Shown here one piece after another: positions 14,691 to 20,232 of a stretch of DNA of 20,232 bases. The position numbers were made by a program, and so were the translations under genes. Position 1 is the first letter of the stretch. Each line of letters starts with the position of its first letter. Source of the stretch: JBJXHB01 sp046160725 (GTDB lineage Bacteria > Pseudomonadota > Gammaproteobacteria > Burkholderiales > Burkholderiaceae_C); assembly GCA_046160725.1 (NCBI GenBank), contig JBJXHB010000543.1, positions 1 to 20,232 on the forward strand, written 5' to 3'. The notes beneath the pieces are model-generated. The model was not told the DNA's origin. It did no database searches and worked only from the letters and a program-made list of their open reading frames with translations.

Positions 14691-15404
14691 ATGAGCCCAG
14701 CCGCCCTGCGACCCCATCCCGCCGCCGAGGCCATCGAGCTGCTGCGCGAGCATTCGCTGGCCACGCTGGCCCAGCAGGAGCTGGAGCGGCGCATCGTCTC
14801 GGGTGAGATTGCCACCGGCACCAAGCTCAACGAGGTCGACGTGGCCGGCATGCTGGGCGTGTCGCGTGGGCCGGTGCGCGAGGCCTTCCGCGCGCTCGGT
14901 CAGGCCGGCCTGGTGCGGGTCGAGAAGAACCGCGGCGTCTTCGTGCGCCAGGTCTCGCTGGAAGAGGCCAACGAGTTCTACGAGGTGCGGGCCGCGCTGG
15001 AGGGCCTGATCGGTCGCCTGGCGGCGCGCCGCATCGGCAGCGACGAGCTGGAGCAGCTGCGCGGCATCGTGCGCCGTATGCAGCAGGTGGAAAAGACCCG
15101 CAAGGCCGACGCCTACTTCGTGCTCAACGTGGAGTTCCACGACCTGATGGCCCGGGCCGCGCGCAACAACGCGCTGCTGGCCAACTACCGCGGCGTGGTC
15201 AATCAGCTCGACCTGTACCGGCGCGCCACCATCAGCCGGTCCACCGACAACATCCCGCTGTCCACGCAGGAGCACGAGGCCATCGTCCATGCCGTGGCTG
15301 CCCGCGACGAGGTGCTGGCCGAGCGCCTGCTGATCCAGCACGTGCTGGTCAGCCGCGAGCGGCTGCAGCGCGCCCTGGCCGGCACGGCGCCGCCGGTGGC
15401 CTGA
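14691..15404 (+). CDS. phnR: GntR-family (FCD) transcriptional regulator of phosphonate use
   Basis: 237-aa regulator with an N-terminal winged helix (about 20-90; LNEVDVAGMLGVSRGPVREA is the recognition region, followed by the wing VEKNRGVFVRQV) and a C-terminal all-helical FCD ligand domain (about 95-225). It matches the Burkholderia-type phosphonate-utilisation GntR regulators (TIGR03338) by context and length. It probably represses the two arms and is relieved by AEP or a downstream intermediate; ligand and sign are inferred. A palindromic operator sits just upstream, suggesting autoregulation, and a second is in the divergent region at 10815. The ATG at 14691 has no visible Shine-Dalgarno. 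phnA follows after 127 nt, a gap in which I see no convincing promoter. The symbol phnR is used for this functional class only. Confidence 0.9.
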   Translation: MSPAALRPHPAAEAIELLREHSLATLAQQELERRIVSGEIATGTKLNEVDVAGMLGVSRGPVREAFRALGQAGLVRVEKNRGVFVRQVSLEEANEFYEVRAALEGLIGRLAARRIGSDELEQLRGIVRRMQQVEKTRKADAYFVLNVEFHDLMARAARNNALLANYRGVVNQLDLYRRATISRSTDNIPLSTQEHEAIVHAVAARDEVLAERLLIQHVLVSRERLQRALAGTAPPVA

Positions 15405-15531
15405 GCGCCCGCTGCGCTGCTGCACCTCTGGCCCCGCCGCTGCCGATCACGATGCCAACACATCCGTCACGTCAATTCACCGGCCAACCCCATCTCATCT
15501 CCATCCAACCCTGTACCGAGACCACGCCCGC

Positions 15532-16791
15532 ATGACCTCCCCCATCTCCAGCATCAACGTCAACGGCACCGACTACCGCTGGCCGCTGCGCCCGGTCGTC
15601 GTCGTCTGCATCGACGGCGGCGACCCGCGCTACCTGCAGCAATTCCTGGCCGACGGCAGCATCCCGAACATCGCGCGCTTCGTCAGCGAGGGGTTCGCGG
15701 GCGTGGCCGACGGTTCCATGCCGTCGTTCACCTGCCCGAACAACATGTCCATCATCACCGGCACGCCGACATCCAAGCATGGCATCTCCGGCAACTTCTA
15801 CCTCGACACCGCGACCTGGCAGCCGGTGGTCATGACCGGCCCGGAGCTGCTGCGCGGCGACTCCATCGTCACCCGCTTCGCCGACGCCGGAGCCAAGGTC
15901 GTGTCCATCACCGCCAAGGACAAGCTGCGCAAGCAGCTGGCCAAGGGGCTGGACTGCTCCAAGGGCCACATCTCGTTCTCCACCGAGTTCGTCGAGAAGT
16001 GCACGCTGGCCGAGAACGGCATCGAGAACGCCCTGCAGTGGCTGGGCATGGACAAGCCCGGCATGTACTCGATGGAGCTGAGCCTGTTCGTGCTCGAAGC
16101 CGGCATCAAGCTGCTGCGCGAGCGCCGCCCGGACCTGCTGTACCTGTCGCTGACCGACTGGGTGCAGCACAAGTGGGCGCCCGACGAGGACGGCGCGCGC
16201 CAGTTCTATCGCAAGCTCGACGACTGCGTCGGCCGCCTGGCGGCGCTGGACGCCACGGTGGCGCTCACCGCCGACCATGGCATGAGCGACAAGAGCAAGG
16301 CCGACGGCGAGCCCAACGTGATCTGGCTGCAGGACATCCTGGACGCGAAGTTCGGCGCCGGCGCGACCACGGTGATCTGCCCGATCACCGACGCCTTCGT
16401 GGCCCACCACGGCTCGCTCGGCGGCTTCGTGCGGGTGTGGTCGCGCGGCCAGGTGACGGCGCGGCAGATCATCGACCACATCGGCGGCATCGACGGCATC
16501 GAGCTGGCCCTGGACCGCGAGACCGCCTGCCGCATGCTTGAGATGCCGCCGGACCGCGAGGGCGACGTCGCCGTGATCGCGCGCGAGAACGTGTGTATCG
16601 GCGCATCGGCCGGCAACCACGACCTGACCGGCCTGAAGGGCCACCGCCTGCGCACCCATGGCGGCCTGAGCGAGGCCAAGGTGCCCTTCATCGTCAACCG
16701 GCCGCTCAACGACGCCTACAAGGCAAAGGCGGCTGGGATGCCGTTGAAGAGCTACCAGATCTTCGACTTTGCGATCAACGGGACGCTGTGA
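15532..16791 (+). CDS. phnA: Phosphonoacetate hydrolase
   Basis: 419-aa alkaline-phosphatase-superfamily enzyme that splits phosphonoacetate into acetate and phosphate with two zinc ions. The residues fit the structurally studied Sinorhizobium enzyme: D28 (CIDGGDP), nucleophile T67 (PSFTCPNN), D209 and H213 (LTDWVQHKW), D248 and H249 (TADHGMSDK) and H376 (RTHGGLSE). Full length, no signal peptide, so cytoplasmic. The ATG at 15532 is chosen because the fold starts within 20 residues; only a weak GAGAC precedes it. It lies between the GntR regulator and a 422-nt gap with two structured repeats. This gene shows that AEP here is degraded through phosphonoacetate rather than by phosphonatase PhnX. 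It is not the E. coli PhnA, an unrelated protein with the same name. Confidence 0.96.
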   Translation: MTSPISSINVNGTDYRWPLRPVVVVCIDGGDPRYLQQFLADGSIPNIARFVSEGFAGVADGSMPSFTCPNNMSIITGTPTSKHGISGNFYLDTATWQPVVMTGPELLRGDSIVTRFADAGAKVVSITAKDKLRKQLAKGLDCSKGHISFSTEFVEKCTLAENGIENALQWLGMDKPGMYSMELSLFVLEAGIKLLRERRPDLLYLSLTDWVQHKWAPDEDGARQFYRKLDDCVGRLAALDATVALTADHGMSDKSKADGEPNVIWLQDILDAKFGAGATTVICPITDAFVAHHGSLGGFVRVWSRGQVTARQIIDHIGGIDGIELALDRETACRMLEMPPDREGDVAVIARENVCIGASAGNHDLTGLKGHRLRTHGGLSEAKVPFIVNRPLNDAYKAKAAGMPLKSYQIFDFAINGTL

Positions 16792-16820
16792 TTGCCGTTC
16801 GTCTTCACCGCTCGCTGGCA

Positions 16821-16928
16821 GCTGACCCGGGACAGGGGTATGGGGTTCCGCTCATGTCCCCCGGGCCCGCCTGCGGCGAGCCCTCATCCTTTACTTCGCT
16901 CCACCCCATACCCCTGTCCCGGGTCAGC
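16821..16928 (-). repeat. Structured palindromic repeat, copy B
   Basis: Arms 16821-16846 and 16903-16928 are a perfect 26-bp inverted repeat. The element lies in reverse: its 5' box AGCGAAGTAAAGG is the complement of 16888-16900 and its 3' box CATGAGCGGAACC the complement of 16844-16856. Between them is an inner hairpin, 16863-16871 with 16875-16883, whose single non-Watson-Crick pair is G-T on the element's forward strand. The arm sequence is unrelated to those of copies A and C apart from the GGGGT next to the box. It begins 29 nt after the phnA stop and is separated by 48 nt from copy C, which points the other way. No U-tract follows it in the direction of phnA transcription. Confidence 0.88.
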
Positions 16929-16976
16929 CCGAACCGGCGGTGTCTATTGGGAACTGGGAGGCGCAGCGATGGTGAT

Positions 16977-17149
16977 CGAGTGGCGAGGCCGGCCATCGGG
17001 TGGAGCGAAGTAAAGGAGGAGACGGCCGAAGGCCGCGGAGGAGCGAGGCCGCGCGTGCGAAGCCAAAGGCTTTGCACGGCTGCCGAGCGCCTTGCCGCGA
17101 TACAAGCGGCAAGGCATGAGCGGAACCCGATGGCAGGCCTCGCCACTCG
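16977..17149 (+). repeat. Structured palindromic repeat, copy C (long form)
   Basis: Arms 16977-17001 and 17125-17149 pair at 24 of 25 positions (one mismatch, G16991/A17135). The 5' box is at 17004-17016 and the 3' box at 17115-17127. The interior is about twice as long as in copies A and B and has three hairpins: 17023-17027 with 17031-17035, 17054-17064 with 17068-17078 (one G-T pair), and 17090-17098 with 17106-17114. The element is co-oriented with phnA and the zinc-dehydrogenase gene, ending 64 nt before the latter's ATG. It would be transcribed in its forward orientation in a phnA-to-phnE message. Confidence 0.87.
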
Positions 17150-17213
17150 CGCGCAGGTGATGGATCGCATTTCAACGAGTCAACCCAGCAACACGCGGAC
17201 GCAGCAACACGCC

Positions 17214-18317
17214 ATGAGCAACCTGCCGAAAGAAGGCGCCATCGCCGTCTACGACCAGCCCAACGCGCCTTTCGAGTTGCGCATGTTCCCGATCCGCGAC
17301 CCGCGGCCGGGCGAGGTGCTGGTTAAGGTGCGCATGTGCACCATCTGCCGCAGCGACATCCACAGCTACCTCGGCCACCGCCCCAACCCGACGCCGGGCG
17401 TGCTGGGCCACGAGATCATCGGCACCATCGTCTCGCTCGGCGAAGGCGTCTCCAAGGACATGCGCGGCGACCCGCTGCGCGAGGGCGACCGCATCACCTG
17501 GAGCGAGTACTTCATCCCGGGCGACAACTACTACACCGAGGTGCTCGACCTGCCGCAGAAAAGCCCGGGCGTCGACAAGTACGGTCACATGGCCGTCACG
17601 ACCGAGCCGCACCATCATGGCGGCTTCGGCCAGTACTGCTACATCCTGCCGAGGTCCTGGATCCTGCGCCTGCCCGACGAACTCAGCGATGCCGAGGCCA
17701 CGCCCGTCAACTGCGGCGTGGCCACCGTCATCTGCGTCACCGAGCGCGCCGAGATCCGCATGGGCGACGCGGTGGTGGTGCAGGGGCTGGGCCTGCTCGG
17801 GCTGTATGCCTGCGCCATTGCCAAGGCGCGCGGGGCGCGGCTGGTGATCGGCATCGACACCGTGCCGGCGCGGCGCGAGCTGGGCCGCAAGTTCGGCTGC
17901 GACCATGTGCTGGACCCATCGGCGTTGTCCGAGGCCGAGTTGGTCAAGACGGTGCGCGGCCTGTGCAAGCCCGAGGGCGCCGACGCCGTGATCGAGGTCT
18001 GCGGCTATCCCAGCGTCATCCCCGCCGGCATCCAGATGCTGCGCGTGGGCGGCCACTATGTGCTGGGCGGCGTGGTCAACCCGGACAGCTTCGTCAACAT
18101 CGATGTCAACCAGATCCTGCGCAAGCTGATCACGCTGCGCGGGGTGCACAACTACCACCCGCGCCACCTGATCGAGGCGCTGGACTTCGTCACCGTCAAC
18201 CGCCACCGCTTCCCTTTCAAGGACCTGGTCGACGGCATCTATCCGCTGGACCAGGTCGGCCAGGCGATGAAGGACGCCGAGGACCGCAAGGTGCTGCGCG
18301 CGGCCATCGTGCCCTGA
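17214..18317 (+). CDS. Zinc-type medium-chain alcohol dehydrogenase, phosphonate-associated (HpnZ-like)
   Basis: 367-aa MDR-superfamily dehydrogenase. Catalytic zinc ligands are visible in CTICRSDIH (C45, with H50 nearby), GHE (H66, E67) and probably C167 in NCGVAT; the NAD(P) loop is GLGLLGL (191-197). The usual four-Cys structural-zinc lobe is replaced by a Tyr/Asp-rich insertion (about 95-135) with a HHH run at 133-135. A clade of such dehydrogenases is recurrently clustered with phosphonate genes (TIGR03366), with no settled reaction; a hydroxyalkylphosphonate or phosphonoacetaldehyde is a reasonable substrate guess. The ATG at 17214 is chosen from homology of the N-terminus; a much longer in-frame ORF begins inside phnA and crosses repeats B and C and is rejected. 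phnD follows after 70 nt. Confidence 0.9.
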   Translation: MSNLPKEGAIAVYDQPNAPFELRMFPIRDPRPGEVLVKVRMCTICRSDIHSYLGHRPNPTPGVLGHEIIGTIVSLGEGVSKDMRGDPLREGDRITWSEYFIPGDNYYTEVLDLPQKSPGVDKYGHMAVTTEPHHHGGFGQYCYILPRSWILRLPDELSDAEATPVNCGVATVICVTERAEIRMGDAVVVQGLGLLGLYACAIAKARGARLVIGIDTVPARRELGRKFGCDHVLDPSALSEAELVKTVRGLCKPEGADAVIEVCGYPSVIPAGIQMLRVGGHYVLGGVVNPDSFVNIDVNQILRKLITLRGVHNYHPRHLIEALDFVTVNRHRFPFKDLVDGIYPLDQVGQAMKDAEDRKVLRAAIVP

Positions 18318-18341
18318 GAGTGACCGCCCCCTGTTCCCGAT

Positions 18342-18359
18342 GCAGGCCGTGCGGCCTGC
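18342..18359 (+). other. Short intergenic stem-loop before phnD
   Basis: GCAGGCC (18342-18348) and GGCCTGC (18353-18359) form a perfect 7-bp stem with a GTGC loop, in the 70-nt gap between the zinc-dehydrogenase and phnD genes. There is no U-tract, so it is not a classical terminator; it may mark mRNA processing or stability. It lacks the boxes of the repeat family. Confidence 0.35.
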
Positions 18360-18387
18360 GCAACCCGCAACCCGCCAGGAGACTGCC

Positions 18388-19278
18388 ATGCGACTGAACT
18401 GGATCCGCCGACAACTCATCGTCCTGCTGGGCGCCGCCGCTGCCATGGCGCCCGCGCTGGCCCAGCCCAAGTGCGAGGACCCACGGGTCCTGAAGTTCTC
18501 CCTGGTGCCGACGCAGGACAGCGTGCGCGAGCTGACCTACTACAAGCCCATCCTCGACCAGCTGCAGAAGAACACCGGCAAGCGCATCGAGTTCTACATG
18601 CCCACGTCTTACTCTTCCGTCGTGGAGGCGCTGCTGGGCAAGTGGGTCGATGTGGCGGTGCTCGGACCCGAGAGCTACGTCATCGCCCGCAAGCAGGAGC
18701 CGACGATCGAGGTCTTCGGCACCTACTCGCGGCTGAAGAACGGCATCCAGGAGGCCGGGCCGGGCTACAAGAGCGTGCTGATCACCAAGAAGGGCAGCAA
18801 GTTCACCGACGTGGCCTCGCTCAAGGGCAGCGTCCTGGCACTGGTCGATCCAGCCAGCACATCGGGTGCGCTGGTGCCTGAACATGTCTTTCCCAAGTCG
18901 ACCGGCACGCCGGCGTTGAAGGACTACTTCTCCCGCGTTGTGTTCTCGGGCGGGCACGACCTGGGCGCCATCGCCGTGGCCGAGGGCAAGGTCGACGCCG
19001 CCTTCGTGGCCTCGCACCGCTTCATGGAGACGGTGAACGCCGGCAAGGTCAAGCAGGACGACTTCAACTACATCTGGTACTCGCCGCTGATCCCGCAGGA
19101 CCCCTTCGTGCTTCGCAACACGCTTTGCGAGGATCTCAAGAAGAAGATCGTCGACACTTTTCTGGCCGTGGATCAGAACGAGGACGGGCGCAAGTACCTG
19201 GCCAATGTGAAGAGCGAGAAGGTGGTGCGCATGACCGACGCCGACTACAACGTCGTGCGCGACGTGCAGAAGAAGTAA
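18388..19278 (+). CDS. phnD: Phosphonate ABC transporter periplasmic binding protein (PhnD family)
   Basis: 296-aa phosphate/phosphite/phosphonate-binding protein. The signal peptide is clear: IRRQL, hydrophobic core VLLGAAAAM, probable cut after ALA at residue 25 before QPK. Mature landmarks are FSLVPTQDS, VAVLGPESYVIARK and LVDPASTSGALVPE, the last being the conserved ligand-loop region of PhnD-like proteins. ATG at 18388 is supported by AGGAG six bases upstream; an in-frame ATG at 18340 lies in the intergenic hairpin and is rejected. It is followed by phnC and phnE, giving a complete second importer. Ligand specificity (AEP, other phosphonates, phosphite) cannot be told from sequence alone. 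Confidence 0.93.
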   Translation: MRLNWIRRQLIVLLGAAAAMAPALAQPKCEDPRVLKFSLVPTQDSVRELTYYKPILDQLQKNTGKRIEFYMPTSYSSVVEALLGKWVDVAVLGPESYVIARKQEPTIEVFGTYSRLKNGIQEAGPGYKSVLITKKGSKFTDVASLKGSVLALVDPASTSGALVPEHVFPKSTGTPALKDYFSRVVFSGGHDLGAIAVAEGKVDAAFVASHRFMETVNAGKVKQDDFNYIWYSPLIPQDPFVLRNTLCEDLKKKIVDTFLAVDQNEDGRKYLANVKSEKVVRMTDADYNVVRDVQKK

Positions 19279-19308
19279 GCCCCACCACCGTTGCCGAGGA
19301 GCCGCCGC

Positions 19309-20091
19309 ATGGGCGCTGAGATGGGAGCCGGGACCGCCCCGGCGGCCGTGCTGCGGGTGCAGGACCTGAAGGTCAGCTACACCGCCGGCAAGGAGATCCT
19401 GAAGGGCATCAGCTTCGATGTCGGGCCCGAGGAGTTCGTCGCCATCATCGGCCCCAGCGGTGCCGGCAAGTCCACCCTCATCCGCTGCGTCAACCGGCTG
19501 GTGGACACCACCGGCGGGTCGGTGTGGTTCAACGGCTTGGACCTGCTGAAACTGGACGAGGGCGCGATGCGGGCGCAGCGCCGCAACATCGGCATGATCT
19601 TCCAGGAGTTCAACCTGATCGACCGGCTGAGCGTGATGGACAACGTGCTCACCGGCCGCCTGGGCTACATGGGCAATTTGCGCTCGCTGTTCCGCCTGTA
19701 CAGCAAGGAGGACATTGCCAAGGCGGTGGCGCTGCTGGACCGCGTCGGCCTGCTGGACCACCTGGACAAGCGCGCCGATGCCCTGTCCGGCGGCCAGCGC
19801 CAGCGCGTGGGGATCGCCCGGGCGTTGGTGCAGGAGCCCAAGCTGCTCTTGGTGGACGAGCCGACCTCGGCGCTGGACCCGAAGATCTCGCGCGAGGTGA
19901 TGGGCATGATCCGTGGCATCGCGCGCGAGTTCAAGGTGCCGGTGCTGTGCAACATCCACGACGTGGACCTGGCGCTCGAGTTCTGCGACCGCATCATCGG
20001 CCTGCAGGACGGCATCAAGAAGTTTGACGGCCCGCCGTCCAGCGTCGACAAGCATGCGCTGGCCGACATCTATTCGATGGAGGTGCTGTAG
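19309..20091 (+). CDS. phnC: Phosphonate ABC transporter ATP-binding protein
   Basis: 260-aa ABC ATPase coupling ATP hydrolysis to the PhnE permease. Walker A GPSGAGKST (48-56), Q99 in IFQEFN, signature LSGGQRQR (159-166), Walker B LLLVDEP (179-185) and the switch His in NIHDVD are present. The length and the segments FNLIDRLSVMDNVLTGRLG are typical of PhnC. ATG at 19309 follows GAGGAG by seven bases; the TTG at 19291 is not needed. It lies 30 nt after phnD and 2 nt before phnE, so the three are surely one transcription unit. Confidence 0.95.
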   Translation: MGAEMGAGTAPAAVLRVQDLKVSYTAGKEILKGISFDVGPEEFVAIIGPSGAGKSTLIRCVNRLVDTTGGSVWFNGLDLLKLDEGAMRAQRRNIGMIFQEFNLIDRLSVMDNVLTGRLGYMGNLRSLFRLYSKEDIAKAVALLDRVGLLDHLDKRADALSGGQRQRVGIARALVQEPKLLLVDEPTSALDPKISREVMGMIRGIAREFKVPVLCNIHDVDLALEFCDRIIGLQDGIKKFDGPPSSVDKHALADIYSMEVL

Positions 20092-20093
20092 CC

Positions 20094-20232
20094 ATGGCGC
20101 TGGCACAGGACACCAGCCGGCACGCGGCGCGCATCGCCGAACTGGATGCGTCCAGGCGTCGCGCGCGGTTGTGGCGCTACGGCCGCTACGCAGTGATCGC
20201 GGCGCTGGTGGCCTGGAGCGTCGAGGCCATCG
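20094..20232 (+). CDS. phnE: Phosphonate ABC transporter permease, N-terminal part only
   Basis: Open frame from ATG at 20094 to the window edge, 46 complete codons. GGAGG lies ten bases upstream, inside the end of phnC. It encodes a charged, Arg-rich N-terminus (AELDASRRRARLWRYGRY) and the start of a hydrophobic helix (AVIAALVAWSVEAI). Identity rests mainly on its position right after phnD-phnC; the fragment is too short to show a permease motif. Confidence 0.75.
   Translation, partial: MALAQDTSRHAARIAELDASRRRARLWRYGRYAVIAALVAWSVEAI

Noticed and set aside
16821..17149. CRISPR array
   Set aside because: Only two long, oppositely oriented elements with different arms; no regular short direct repeats or spacers.
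16792..17175. Small open frames in the phnA-hpnZ gap
   Set aside because: They read through inverted-repeat DNA, including translated repeat boxes (SFTSLHP-like strings), and show no protein features.
16593..17213. Long N-terminal extension of the zinc dehydrogenase starting inside phnA
   Set aside because: It overlaps phnA in another frame and runs through repeats B and C; homology begins at the ATG at 17214.
18217..20106. 629-codon open frame on the minus strand opposite phnD and phnC
   Set aside because: Antisense shadow with low-complexity composition; the plus strand encodes complete PhnD and PhnC with all motifs.

Overview
The window is high-GC, tightly packed DNA that reads as a phosphonate-catabolism island of a betaproteobacterium. 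It is probably from Burkholderiales, judging by codon use, the Burkholderia-type GntR phosphonate regulator and the Burkholderiales-style set of phosphonate-associated accessory genes. Nineteen... in all eighteen protein genes are called; no rRNA, tRNA, insertion sequence or CRISPR array was seen. The two edge genes (aldehyde dehydrogenase at the left, PhnE-like permease at the right) run off the window.

Left arm, minus strand (about 10.65 kb down to 1). From its promoter-proximal end it carries a three-gene ABC importer of the 2-aminoethylphosphonate (AEP) PhnS2/PhnT2/PhnU2 type (10649-6801), the AEP:pyruvate transaminase phnW (6631-5498), a glutamine-synthetase-like gamma-glutamylamide synthetase (5469-4093), a VapBC-type toxin-antitoxin pair (4021-3369), an iron-type alcohol dehydrogenase (3372-2239), a PuuD-like gamma-glutamyl amide hydrolase (2227-1388) and an aldehyde dehydrogenase (1337 to the edge). 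The last four metabolic genes look like a gamma-glutamylation route for an amine or amino alcohol (PuuA/PuuD/PuuC or Ipu logic) attached to an AEP operon and interrupted by a toxin-antitoxin pair.

Right arm, plus strand (10.92 kb to the edge). It holds a Na/Pi-cotransporter/PhoU-family protein, an EamA-type membrane protein, a D-2-hydroxyacid dehydrogenase, the GntR regulator, phosphonoacetate hydrolase phnA, a zinc-type alcohol dehydrogenase of the phosphonate-associated group, and a second importer phnD-phnC-phnE. AEP would enter, be transaminated by PhnW to phosphonoacetaldehyde, be oxidised to phosphonoacetate, and be split by PhnA to acetate and phosphate. A canonical PhnY (phosphonoacetaldehyde dehydrogenase) is not visible in the window.

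Two non-coding discoveries stand out. First, three copies of a structured intergenic repeat (6662-6770, 16821-16928, 16977-17149): each has a 25-26 bp outer stem whose sequence differs between copies but stays self-complementary, enclosing two conserved boxes and a variable inner hairpin. Second, a 22-bp palindromic operator occurs both in the divergent promoter region (10815-10836) and just upstream of the GntR gene (14663-14684), which suggests one regulator ties the two arms together.
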